NCBI GenBank assembly: GCA_014380205.1
Contig: JACMKH010000464.1
Location: 1-8,407 of the forward strand
Source: Sphingomonadaceae bacterium
Lineage (GTDB): Bacteria > Pseudomonadota > Alphaproteobacteria > Sphingomonadales > Sphingomonadaceae
Direction: 5' to 3'
DNA length: 8,407 bases
The position numbers and the translations under genes were made by a program. A model generated the notes under the pieces. It saw only the letters and a list, made by a program, of their open reading frames with translations, did no database searches and was not told the DNA's origin. This document shows, piece after piece, positions 1 to 6,726 of the stretch. Numbering within the stretch: the first letter of the stretch is position 1; each line of letters begins with the position of its first letter.

Positions 1-315
1 CCCGCCGACGCGGGCGAGCGGCGCGGGCGCGCCTATCTCCGCTTCGCCGTGGTCGACCGCGCGGGCGTGCTCGCCGAGATCACTGCCGCGATGCGCGACG
101 CGGGCGTCTCGATCGAGAGCATGATCCAGCGCGGCGGCGGCGTGGAGACAGCCCGCGACGTGACAGGAGCAAATCAATCCATCGCCGAGACCGTGCAGAT
201 CATCATTGTCACGCACGCGGGACCCGAAGCGCGCGTCGCGGCCGCGCTCGAACGCCTGCGCGGCTCGCCGAGCCTCGCCGGCGAGCCGATGTGGATGGAT
301 ATACTGGACCTTTGA
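1..315 (+). CDS. hom: Homoserine dehydrogenase, C-terminal ACT domain (5'-truncated)
   Basis: This is the last 104 codons of a gene that begins before the window, open from base 1 and ending at TGA 313-315. Homoserine dehydrogenase reduces aspartate semialdehyde to homoserine on the route to threonine and methionine, in the cytoplasm. Only the C-terminal ACT regulatory domain is visible: the first strand and helix (YLRFAVVDRAGVLAEITAAM, residues 12-31), the GVSIESMIQRG segment (35-45) typical of homoserine dehydrogenase ACT domains, and the closing strand IIIVTH (67-72) followed by the second helix. The catalytic domain lies outside, so the identification rests on the ACT sequence and on glpX nearby, a pairing I recall from alphaproteobacteria. 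Residues about 48-63 form a longer-than-usual loop with lower-GC codons (aca gga gca aat caa). An ACT domain from another enzyme is the main alternative. Confidence 0.85.
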   Translation, partial: PADAGERRGRAYLRFAVVDRAGVLAEITAAMRDAGVSIESMIQRGGGVETARDVTGANQSIAETVQIIIVTHAGPEARVAAALERLRGSPSLAGEPMWMDILDL

Positions 316-337
316 AGTCGGCGCTTTCCGGCGAAGT

Positions 338-715
338 TCAGTAGGCCCGCCGCGTCCCGCCGAACCTGGCACCCCCCGCGCCGACGCTCAGGCTCACGCC
401 CACCGAGCCGCATTGCGCGCGGAAGAAGGACCAGCCCTGGCAGGTCCCGGGATTGGCCTGGAGGCGCGCGCGCTCGGCCGTCACGCTTTCGTGGCGCGGG
501 TCGCCGGGCGCGATCGCGACGAAGGGCAGGCGATAGCGGTCGTTGGTGTTGATTTGCGCGCAGACGACGATCTCGCGCCCGCTGCTCTGGCATTCGTCGT
601 CGGTGGCGGCGAAGCGCGCGCGGCTCGCCGCGAGCGCCTGTTCGGCGGTGAACTCGGCCTGCGCGGGCGCGGCGAGGCCGATCAGGGTCAGCGTGGCGAG
701 CGGCGCGAATCTCAA
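338..715 (-). CDS. Small secreted cysteine-containing protein of unknown function
   Basis: The predicted product is 125 residues with a clear Sec signal peptide: a hydrophobic core ATLTLIGLAAP and a cleavage site near APAQA|E (residue 20). The mature part has four cysteines in two pairs, in DDECQSSGREIVVC and NPGTCQGWSFFRAQC, suggesting two disulfides in the periplasm. The EIVVC...DRYRLP stretch recurs, from memory, in many short secreted proteins of sphingomonads; I know no function for it. I chose the TTG at 713-715 because a GGGAG sits 7 bases upstream and the signal peptide then starts at the N-terminus. An in-frame ATG at 784 would add 23 basic, glycine-rich residues before the signal peptide, which is less likely. 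The gene is convergent with hom (22 bp gap) and divergent from glpX. Confidence 0.7.
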   Translation of the reverse strand: MRFAPLATLTLIGLAAPAQAEFTAEQALAASRARFAATDDECQSSGREIVVCAQINTNDRYRLPFVAIAPGDPRHESVTAERARLQANPGTCQGWSFFRAQCGSVGVSLSVGAGGARFGGTRRAY

Positions 716-723
716 GCCTGGTC

Positions 724-728
724 TCCCT
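724..728 (-). promoter_or_regulatory. Ribosome binding site supporting the TTG start of the small secreted protein
   Basis: Read on the minus strand, GGGAG lies about 7 bases ahead of the TTG at 715. This spacing is good and supports the rare start codon over the upstream in-frame ATG. Confidence 0.5.
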
Positions 729-820
729 CTTCCGCGCGACCCGCTACCGCCCAACAACGGCGAAATTGTGCCCATTCTCGACAAGCCCCCCTCCCTCCCC
801 TATCGCCCCGCTCACATGCG

Positions 821-825
821 GGAGG
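821..825 (+). promoter_or_regulatory. Ribosome binding site of glpX (GGAGG)
   Basis: A perfect GGAGG core lies 11 bases before ATG 837. An in-frame ATG at 816 precedes it and has no comparable site upstream, so this element decides for the start at 837. Confidence 0.6.
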
Positions 826-836
826 ACGGCAATATC

Positions 837-1808
837 ATGGTGAAGCCCAGCGACGTGCTCGATCGCGTGCTCGTGCTCGAGATGGTGCGCGTGACCGAGG
901 CGGCGGCGATCGCGGCGTCGAGGCTGGTCGGGCGCGGGAACGAGAAGGCAGCGGACGCGGCGGCGGTCGAGGCAATGCGCGCCGCGCTCAACGAGCTCGA
1001 TTTCGACGGCACCGTGGTGATCGGCGAGGGGGAGCGCGACGAGGCGCCGATGCTGTTCATCGGCGAGAAGGTCGGCCGACGGCGGCGCGGTGCGCCGCGT
1101 ATCGACATCGCGCTCGATCCGCTCGAGGGCACTACGATCACCGCCAAGGCCGGGCCCAACGCGCTCGCCGTGCTCGCGATCGCCGAGCAGGGATGCCTGT
1201 TGAACGCGCCCGACGTCTATATGGACAAGATCGCGATCGGGCCGGGCTATCCCAAGGGCACCATCGATCTCAACAGATCGGCGACCGACAACGTCAAGGC
1301 CATTGCCAAGGCGAAGGGCGTCAAGCCCGCCGAGATCATCGCCTGCGTGCTCGACCGGCCGCGCCACGAGAAGCTCATCGCCGAGTTGCGCAAGCTCGGC
1401 TGCGGCATCCAGCTGATACCCGATGGCGATGTCGCGGGGGTGATCGCGACGACCGACGAGGACACCACGATCGACGTCTATATGGGATCGGGCGGCGCGC
1501 CCGAGGGCGTGCTCGCGGCGGCCGCATTGCGCTGCGTCGGCGGGCAGTTCCAGGGCCGGCTGACCTTCCGCAACGAAGACGAGAAGAACCGCGCGCGCAA
1601 GATCGGGATCGAGAAGCTCGACCGCATCTACCGGCTCGAGGAGCTCGCCAACGGCGACGTGATCTTCGCCGCGACGGGCGTTACCGACGGCTCGCTGCTC
1701 GCGGGGGTCAAGCGGCTCAAGGACGGGCGGATGACAACCGAGAGCGTCGTGATGCGTGCGAGCTCGGGGACGGTGCGCTGGGTCAAGGGCGAGCACCACA
1801 AGGCGTGA
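837..1808 (+). CDS. glpX: Fructose-1,6-bisphosphatase class II
   Basis: This cytoplasmic enzyme hydrolyses fructose 1,6-bisphosphate to fructose 6-phosphate in gluconeogenesis, using divalent metal. At 323 residues it has the usual length. The hallmark motifs are present: LEMVRVTEAAAIAA near the N-terminus, AADAAAVEAM (about 38-47), GTVVIGEGERDEAPM (58-72) and DPLEGTT (94-100). By alignment from memory with E. coli GlpX, Asp40, Glu64, Asp94, Glu97 and Thr99 would be the metal/catalytic residues. Later blocks DVYMDK, GGAPEG and ATGVTDGSLL are also present. The start is ATG 837, chosen by GGAGG at 821-825. The surface loop RRRRGAPR (81-88), between GEKVG and the DPLEG motif, is strongly basic and appears about two residues longer than in E. 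coli. The next gene overlaps the stop by 4 bp, suggesting a common transcript. Confidence 0.95.
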   Translation: MVKPSDVLDRVLVLEMVRVTEAAAIAASRLVGRGNEKAADAAAVEAMRAALNELDFDGTVVIGEGERDEAPMLFIGEKVGRRRRGAPRIDIALDPLEGTTITAKAGPNALAVLAIAEQGCLLNAPDVYMDKIAIGPGYPKGTIDLNRSATDNVKAIAKAKGVKPAEIIACVLDRPRHEKLIAELRKLGCGIQLIPDGDVAGVIATTDEDTTIDVYMGSGGAPEGVLAAAALRCVGGQFQGRLTFRNEDEKNRARKIGIEKLDRIYRLEELANGDVIFAATGVTDGSLLAGVKRLKDGRMTTESVVMRASSGTVRWVKGEHHKA

Positions 1809-2314
1809 GGCCGGTATCAGGCCCTGACGGAGCCAGGTGGATCTGGGTGGCTCTCTCTCTAGCCGCCCTGCCCTCCCCACTCACCGCCCAGCCCTCGGGT
1901 CTCGACAGTACGCTCGACCCCGGCCTCGACGCCGCGCCGCCGCCCGCGCTCGCTGACGGCCATCCGCCGCTCGCGGGCACGCGCTGGTCGCTCGTTCAGT
2001 ATTTCAATGCCGATGGGACGGGCCTGGTCCCCGCCACGCCCGGTCCATACACCCTCGCCTTCGCAGCGGACGGGACGGTCGTGCTCCAGCTCGACTGCAA
2101 CAGCGCGAGCGGAAGCTGGACCGCCGGTCCCGCCACCGGAGCGCTCCGCCTCGGAGCGCTCACGGCGACCCAGGCCGCGTGCGTCGACATGACGCTCCAC
2201 GACCGCATCCTCGCCGACGCGGGCGACGTGCGTGGCTATCTCGTCGACGACGGTCATCTCTGGCTCGCGCTGACGCCGGGCAACGGCGCCTATGATTTCG
2301 TGGCGGTCCCGTAA
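1805..2314 (+). CDS. META-domain (HslJ-like) secreted protein
   Basis: The product is 169 residues if started at the GTG that overlaps the glpX stop (GTGA). It has a signal peptide with hydrophobic core WIWVALSLAALPSPL and probable cleavage near LTAQ (about residue 28), then a short Pro/Ala linker. From about residue 56 to the end it shows a META domain: LAGTRWSL at the start, FAADGTVVLQLDCNSASGSW in the middle (DG turn, conserved CN), the T-x-A-A-C segment TATQAACVD, and LWLALTP near the end. META proteins are periplasmic or envelope proteins, some (HslJ) linked to stress or novobiocin resistance; the role here is unknown. There is no lipobox cysteine, so it is probably soluble. An alternative GTG at 1847 would leave a shorter signal peptide. 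Translational coupling with glpX is likely. Confidence 0.75.
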   Translation: MRPVSGPDGARWIWVALSLAALPSPLTAQPSGLDSTLDPGLDAAPPPALADGHPPLAGTRWSLVQYFNADGTGLVPATPGPYTLAFAADGTVVLQLDCNSASGSWTAGPATGALRLGALTATQAACVDMTLHDRILADAGDVRGYLVDDGHLWLALTPGNGAYDFVAVP

Positions 2315-2456
2315 CGGCTTGCGCGGCTAGGGGTGAGGGTGGCTTGATCAGCTCTTGCTGCGCACCCCGCGACAGACCGCTCCTCCGACGCCCCTCAACA
2401 TATGAAATACATAGTTTTTCTGCGCTAGCCATGTCAGCCCCAAATGTTCTCGCGCT
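2315..2456. other. Convergent intergenic region
   Basis: This 142-bp gap lies between the stop of the META-domain gene and the stop of the receptor gene. It contains GGGGTG (2330-2335) pairing with CACCCC (2363-2368) across a 27-base loop, and an AT-rich patch at about 2396-2420. I see no hairpin followed by a T-run that would make a convincing intrinsic terminator on either strand, and no convincing small gene. Confidence 0.5.
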
Positions 2457-4832
2457 CTAGAAGCGCATCGTCGCGGTTAGTCGCCCCTCGCGCGGCCTGG
2501 AGGGTGTCACTTGCGGTGAAATAGCCACCGAAAACGGATTCCCGAATCCGAAACGATTGCTTTGATCATTGAATAGGTTGGTACCCTCAAGAGCGATGCT
2601 CCAGCTGGCCGTCCTGAATGTGATCGAAGCGTCCGACATGAAATAGCCGCCTTGGGTCGTGTCGAGGTATGGCTCAACGCCAAGTCGCGAGGTCCCCACA
2701 TAGCTGATGCTGCCCAACATCTGTGCCGACGATTCTTGGGAGAGGGGTAACGTAAGCGACACATCGGTTCGCGCACCCAGACCAGGAACGTTGGGAATCC
2801 GGCTATCATCGCTGTCGTCGGTCTCGTCCTCGGGAGTGAAATGCGTTTCGTTGATGAACAGCGCGCCGCGAATGCGTAAATTTTGGGTAGGCTTGATTGT
2901 ACCCGTGGCCGTCAACCCGACAATTCGGCCGGATCCTATATTATTGGTGAATGGAAATCCGAGTTCGATGATTCGATCGGCCTGAATTTCGTTCCAGATC
3001 GTATAAAACGCGGCCACCTCCAGCTCGAACGGTAGGCCGTCGCTAGGTTCGCGCCGCGCCCCAATTTCGAAGGTTTGCAGTTCATCAGGATCAAAACGGC
3101 TGATCGTCGGTTCGGCGGGATCGTCGGCTTCAATGCTGATGCCCCCGGCTCGATAACCCTGCTGATAGCGAACATAGGCCATGGCGTTGTCATTGTATCG
3201 CCAGGACAGTGCCGCGACGGGAAGAACCCGGACCGCGCTTGCAGTCGGCTCGATTTCCATGCCGCCATCTAGCAGCTGATCGCTGACTGTGCGGGCGTAG
3301 ACCAGCCGCGCGCCGGCCGTGGCAGTGACGCGGGTCGTTAATTCCAGCGATGCCTCGCCGAACAGCGCGATCTCTCGTGTCGCGTCCCTCACGTCCGCGA
3401 GTTGCGCAGGATCGAGCGGGTCGCCCAGCCGTTGCTCGCGGCGGTCCACGTTGCGCACCAAGCTCGCGCCGAAGACCCATGAAAACACGGCGGCGGGATC
3501 GGAGGAAAGCCGGGTTTCGTGACTAATAAGCTCGATGCCGCGATCCTCGTCGAACGCCAGCGGCGATCCGTCCGCTGACAGCGCGCTGGCATCGAACCGC
3601 GTCTCGAGGTCCGAGCGCACGATGCCCGTCGCCGAAACCAGACGGAAGCCGCTCCATTCCCTCGTCAACGTAACGCCCGCCACTGAAATCTCGCTGTCGA
3701 AAGGCTGGGATATGACGCTGCGCCGGGTCAGCGCGGGCAACTCCAGTTCCGCATACTGGCCATCTCGCGTCCGCAGGACCTGACGCAGGCCCTCGAAGTC
3801 AATCGTCCAACCGTCGCCTAAGGCGACGCGCAGATCGAGGCGGCCTCCGCCAATCGACGTGCGATTCACGTTGCTCAGCCCCCTGTCCTGGTCATCGATA
3901 TAGCCGCCGAGCCGACCACGATATCCCAACAGCCGCATCGCGGCGCGCGAACCGAGTGGAACGTTGGCGGATCCCGCAAAGTCGAATCCCGGTTCCCCCC
4001 CATCGGCGATCGAGCCCCCCGCCCAGAGCTGGCCTCCCCATTCGCCCATCTCGGGCCGTCTCGGCGTCACCCGGATGATCCCGCCAAGCGCCCCGGCGCC
4101 GTAGAGCGTTCCCTGGGGCCCCTCGAGCACCTCTATCCGCTCGACATCGTAAAGGCGCAGCTCGGGGTTGGGCGCGCTGTAGATCAGTCGCTGCTCACCG
4201 AGATACAGGCCGACCGTCGCTTGCGTCGGCCCATTGAAGCTGCTGTCCGCGACACCTCGGAGGAAGATCTTGTTGCGGCCCGGCCCCAACGCCGTCATCG
4301 ACGTGACCGGCGCCGCTGACAGGATGCCCTCGATTCCTCCGCTAACTAGCGCGAGCGGCGCGTCATCGAGTTGGAAGACCGTGACGGCGCCAGGATAATT
4401 GCTGAGCGTAAGGTCTCGCTTGCTGGCCGTGACGACGATGGGCGCCGCGGGCATAATTGGCTCCGGAGGCAGCGGCCGGGGCCGAAGCATCGCCGAGGCG
4501 GGCGTGGGCGGCGATATCGACGACGGGGCGCGCCTGGCGATCACATAGCCGTTTCCCGCCACACGGCGCGCAGCGAAAGGCGTTCCCGTCAGCAAGCGGC
4601 GCAGCGCCTGGGCGGCGGTCATACGCCCTCGCACCGCCGGCGCTCTGGTCGTGGCGAGTCCCTCGGCGGTCCCGCCAACATTGATGCCGGTCTGACGGGC
4701 CAGCAGCTGCAATGAGAAGTCGAGGGATCCGGCTGGGAGATCGATCCTGTATCGGCGCTGCTCTTCGGATTGCGCGACCGCAGGCGCCACGAGCACGGCG
4801 GAAACCAACATCGCCGGGAATATCGATCGCAT
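2457..4832 (-). CDS. TonB-dependent outer-membrane receptor with STN signalling domain (FecA type)
   Basis: This 791-residue outer-membrane receptor imports a ligand using TonB energy and reports it to FecR. In order: a signal peptide (1-20, cleavage near AVA|Q); an STN signalling domain (about 28-100, YRIDLPAGSLDFSLQLLARQ to GNGYVIARR); a proline-rich linker (102-131); a TonB-box-like IVVTA (132-136); a plug domain with RIEVLEGPQGTLYGAGALGG followed by IIRVTPRRP; then a beta-barrel with the characteristic NLFND motif near the end and terminal RLTATMRF ending in the Phe needed for barrel insertion. ATG 4832 is chosen; a TTG at 4835 directly precedes it. The ribosome binding site is weak. It follows the fecR-like gene after a 96-bp gap. 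The ligand (ferric siderophore, haem, glycan or other) cannot be read from sequence. The 3' third is lower in GC than neighbouring genes. Confidence 0.93.
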   Translation of the reverse strand: MRSIFPAMLVSAVLVAPAVAQSEEQRRYRIDLPAGSLDFSLQLLARQTGINVGGTAEGLATTRAPAVRGRMTAAQALRRLLTGTPFAARRVAGNGYVIARRAPSSISPPTPASAMLRPRPLPPEPIMPAAPIVVTASKRDLTLSNYPGAVTVFQLDDAPLALVSGGIEGILSAAPVTSMTALGPGRNKIFLRGVADSSFNGPTQATVGLYLGEQRLIYSAPNPELRLYDVERIEVLEGPQGTLYGAGALGGIIRVTPRRPEMGEWGGQLWAGGSIADGGEPGFDFAGSANVPLGSRAAMRLLGYRGRLGGYIDDQDRGLSNVNRTSIGGGRLDLRVALGDGWTIDFEGLRQVLRTRDGQYAELELPALTRRSVISQPFDSEISVAGVTLTREWSGFRLVSATGIVRSDLETRFDASALSADGSPLAFDEDRGIELISHETRLSSDPAAVFSWVFGASLVRNVDRREQRLGDPLDPAQLADVRDATREIALFGEASLELTTRVTATAGARLVYARTVSDQLLDGGMEIEPTASAVRVLPVAALSWRYNDNAMAYVRYQQGYRAGGISIEADDPAEPTISRFDPDELQTFEIGARREPSDGLPFELEVAAFYTIWNEIQADRIIELGFPFTNNIGSGRIVGLTATGTIKPTQNLRIRGALFINETHFTPEDETDDSDDSRIPNVPGLGARTDVSLTLPLSQESSAQMLGSISYVGTSRLGVEPYLDTTQGGYFMSDASITFRTASWSIALEGTNLFNDQSNRFGFGNPFSVAISPQVTPSRPREGRLTATMRF

Positions 4833-4907
4833 CAACTTTCGGATTTCTCGGCGCGCGTCATCACCGACCAGTTAGCGGCTCGACCAATCGGCACAAGCCA
4901 CCTCGAT

Positions 4908-4926
4908 CGTCACCACTACCGTGACG
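4908..4926 (-). repeat. Inverted repeat between the fecR-like gene and the receptor gene
   Basis: CGTCAC (4908-4913) and GTGACG (4921-4926) form a 6-bp perfect stem with a 7-base loop. It begins a few bases after the FecR stop codon, in the 96-bp gap before the receptor. No T-run follows, so it is not a standard terminator. It could be a processing or attenuation hairpin, or a DNA operator, or chance. Confidence 0.4.
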
Positions 4927-4928
4927 GG

Positions 4929-5909
4929 CTAATCCGCCAGAAGCCTCCAGCCGTCGCCGTCGCGCACCGCCCGACCTTCCATAAGCCCGGCCGAGGTCGA
5001 GATGATCGTCGAAGGCTCACCGGTCAGTTGAATCACCCCCGTAAACCGCCGGGAGGTCAATTCGTCCTCGACAGCCACGTCGACGCCGAGATTGCGCGCG
5101 AGATCCGCCGCTACCATGCTTGCGGGAGCGTCACGATAAGCCAGTCGACCTTGCCGCCATCCGGTGACGTTGGTCGGGTCCGTCCGCTCCAGCGCGAAAC
5201 GACCACTGCCTTCGGCAAACCGAAGCGACCGTCCCGCGGGAAGCGAAACCGCCTCGCGCCCCGGATTGGCCACGATCTCGCCTTCCGCCACGCCGACACG
5301 TATCCAGCCACCGCCGCGAACGACATTGAAAACCGTGCCTCGGTCGACCAGGGTCAGGTCGCCGACCTCCACCGTAAGTGGCGCGCCGTCGCCTCGTGCT
5401 ACGTAAAAGGCCGCCTCGCCCTCGATCAGGCGGACAAGCGACGCATCCTCGGATGCCAGCTCCAGATGTGTCCCGCCGTTGAGCTCGATGCGCGATCCGT
5501 TTGCAAGCGATATGCTCCGCACTTCCCCCGCCGCCGTGCGTATAGTCTCGAATGACGGAGGGTCGGGCGCGGTCGGCCAAAGGAACACAGCGGCGACTAG
5601 CGCGACCGCCGCCATCGCGCCGCCGAGAAAGCCGCGCCTACGCAGCAATGGCGCTACGCCGCCGCCATCGTCGTTGGCGGCCTCGGGCAATCGGTTGGCC
5701 ATGACCTCGAGAAGATCGCTATCCGCCTCGCACACCCTCTCATAAGCGCGCGAATGACGCGGATCCTGTTCGAGCCAGGTCGTGAACTCTTCCCAATGCG
5801 ATTCCTTCGCATCGGCTTCGGCAAGCCGCACGAACCATGTCGCGGCGGTCGTGGGGATGCCGCCATCATCGTTTGCGGAGGGTTCTGTCATTCCAACAGA
5901 AGACGTCAC
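4929..5909 (-). CDS. FecR-family transmembrane sigma factor regulator
   Basis: This inner-membrane protein of 326 residues carries signal from the receptor to the ECF sigma factor. The cytoplasmic N-terminus has the FecR N-terminal motif set (DUF4880-like): ATWFVRLAEAD (23-33), then FTTWLEQDPRHSRAYERV (42-59). One membrane segment follows a basic RRR stretch (about 94-111, GFLGGAMAAVALVAAVFLW). The periplasmic FecR domain (about 118-215) includes TAAGEVRSISLANGSRIELN, EGEAAFYVARG and DRGTVFNV. The C-terminus (about 255-320) looks STN-like (DLARNLGVDVAVEDE) and is the expected contact to the receptor. The GTG start at 5909 overlaps the sigma gene stop by 4 bp (GTGA), indicating coupled translation; an in-frame ATG at 5891 is an alternative, six codons in. 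Such proteins can act as anti-sigma or as required activator; which applies here is unknown. Confidence 0.93.
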   Translation of the reverse strand: MTSSVGMTEPSANDDGGIPTTAATWFVRLAEADAKESHWEEFTTWLEQDPRHSRAYERVCEADSDLLEVMANRLPEAANDDGGGVAPLLRRRGFLGGAMAAVALVAAVFLWPTAPDPPSFETIRTAAGEVRSISLANGSRIELNGGTHLELASEDASLVRLIEGEAAFYVARGDGAPLTVEVGDLTLVDRGTVFNVVRGGGWIRVGVAEGEIVANPGREAVSLPAGRSLRFAEGSGRFALERTDPTNVTGWRQGRLAYRDAPASMVAADLARNLGVDVAVEDELTSRRFTGVIQLTGEPSTIISTSAGLMEGRAVRDGDGWRLLAD

Positions 5910-6454
5910 GCCCCCCCTGATTCCGCATCATCGTCGATGCGCAGCGATGTGAGCATCTTATAGGCGCGTTGCAGATGCTTTTCTATCGCGCTGAGGCTAA
6001 TGCCGAGTTCGCTGGCAAGGTCGTTCTGCGCCCGCCCATCCACCCTGAACGCTCGCAGGATATAGCCTGTTCGCACCGGCAAGCCGGCCAGCGCTTCGTC
6101 GATTTGGCGCAGCCGCTCCCTGTGCATCGCCAATTGCTCAGGGTTGGCTTCAACCTCCGTCAGAGCCATGGTTTCGCCCGTGTTCGCCGCCCAATTCCTC
6201 TCCCGCTCCCGGCGGCGTGCCGAAGACCGCAGCCGGTCTCGTGCGCCATATTCGACCACCCGATAGAGATACGCGATCGGATCGGCGATCGGGCCGGATG
6301 GCGGGATGTTCGCGAGCTTGAGCCAAATGTCCTGAAGCAAATCCTCCGCTTCTTCGGAGCCGCCGAGCCGCGCGGTGAGGAACCGCAAATATCGTCCACG
6401 GTTGGCTTGCAAAATGGCGGCCAGGCCTTGGGTCGTTTCCTCCACTGGCGACAC
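5906..6454 (-). CDS. ECF RNA polymerase sigma factor, FecI type
   Basis: The predicted product is 182 residues, normal for FecI-group ECF sigma factors. Sigma region 2 spans about 12-82, with LQANRGRYLRFLTARLG, the core-binding helix EEAEDLLQDIWLKL (34-47) and PIAYLYRVV followed by a basic stretch RDRLRSSARRRERER for -10 recognition. Sigma region 4 spans about 118-172 with ALAGLPVRTGYILRAFRVDG and the helix-turn-helix DLASELGISLSAIEKHLQRA (145-164) for -35 recognition. I chose GTG 6454, with a GGGA upstream, because the open frame upstream to 6604 encodes Arg/Cys-rich sequence unlike any sigma N-terminus; GTG 6445 is also possible. It is first in the operon with the FecR-like gene (4-bp overlap) and the receptor. 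It probably directs transcription of the receptor gene, by the FecI model. Confidence 0.93.
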   Translation of the reverse strand: MSPVEETTQGLAAILQANRGRYLRFLTARLGGSEEAEDLLQDIWLKLANIPPSGPIADPIAYLYRVVEYGARDRLRSSARRRERERNWAANTGETMALTEVEANPEQLAMHRERLRQIDEALAGLPVRTGYILRAFRVDGRAQNDLASELGISLSAIEKHLQRAYKMLTSLRIDDDAESGGA

Positions 6455-6578
6455 GCAATCCCGTCCGGACAAGCCGACAGCGCCCCGTATGGCTTCGAAC
6501 CTGGCGCACGGAGCCCGAACTCGGCAGGGGCATTCCGCACGATGATTAGCCTGTCGATCGAGCCACCGCAAACGCGCG

Positions 6579-6595
6579 CGCCAATTTTTTTGGCG
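6579..6595. repeat. Palindrome with A/T core in the divergent promoter region
   Basis: CGCCAA (6579-6584) and TTGGCG (6590-6595) are perfect reverse complements around a TTTTT spacer, giving a 17-bp dyad containing seven consecutive T. In such GC-rich DNA a homopolymer tract inside a dyad stands out. It lies about 125 bp before the sigma start and 132 bp before the other gene, suitable for an operator. Read as RNA on the plus strand it would be a short hairpin with a U loop, not a terminator. Confidence 0.5.
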
Positions 6596-6714
6596 ACCGA
6601 CCATGCGGGTTCGGGCTCGTCACGCCGTCATGTCTACGTGCTTCACCTTGCGTACCGCCCTCTTGGCGCGAGGGGGGCATCTTCAGGCCGGGGTGCTGCG
6701 CCGCCGGCCAACAC

Positions 6715-6720
6715 AAGGAG
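6715..6720 (+). promoter_or_regulatory. Ribosome binding site of the DUF4114-like gene (AAGGAG)
   Basis: AAGGAG ends 6 bases before ATG 6727. The GTG at 6724 is only three bases from it, so the ATG is preferred. Confidence 0.75.
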
Positions 6721-6726
6721 ACTGTG

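Larger units (their letters stand above)
6455..6726. promoter_or_regulatory. Divergent intergenic region between the sigma factor and the DUF4114-like gene
   Basis: These 272 bp must hold promoters for both the minus-strand signalling operon and the plus-strand DUF4114-like gene. I can point to an A/T-cored palindrome (6579-6595), a GC-rich hairpin GGCCGG/CCGGCC (6686-6691 and 6704-6709), and a strong AAGGAG (6715-6720). I find no good sigma-70 -35/-10 pair and no recognisable Fur box on either strand. No gene is supported inside it. Confidence 0.6.

Noticed and set aside
206..1804. Long plus-strand open frame running upstream into the META-domain gene
   Set aside because: Its product here is Arg/Ala-rich shadow sequence overlapping hom and glpX in another frame; only the part after 1805 looks like a real protein.
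744..1880. 378-codon minus-strand open frame opposite glpX
   Set aside because: It is antisense to a clearly conserved enzyme, has His/Arg/Asp-biased composition, and shows no recognisable domain; a GC-rich codon-bias artefact.
2330..2368. GGGGTG/CACCCC pairing as a transcription terminator
   Set aside because: The loop is 27 bases and no T-run follows on either strand.
2452..2466. GCGCT-CTAGA-AGCGC hairpin over the receptor stop codon
   Set aside because: Five base pairs within coding sequence and no T-run; easily chance in GC-rich DNA.
4770..5555. 261-codon plus-strand open frame opposite the FecR-like gene
   Set aside because: Antisense to a well-supported FecR protein and shows no domain features.
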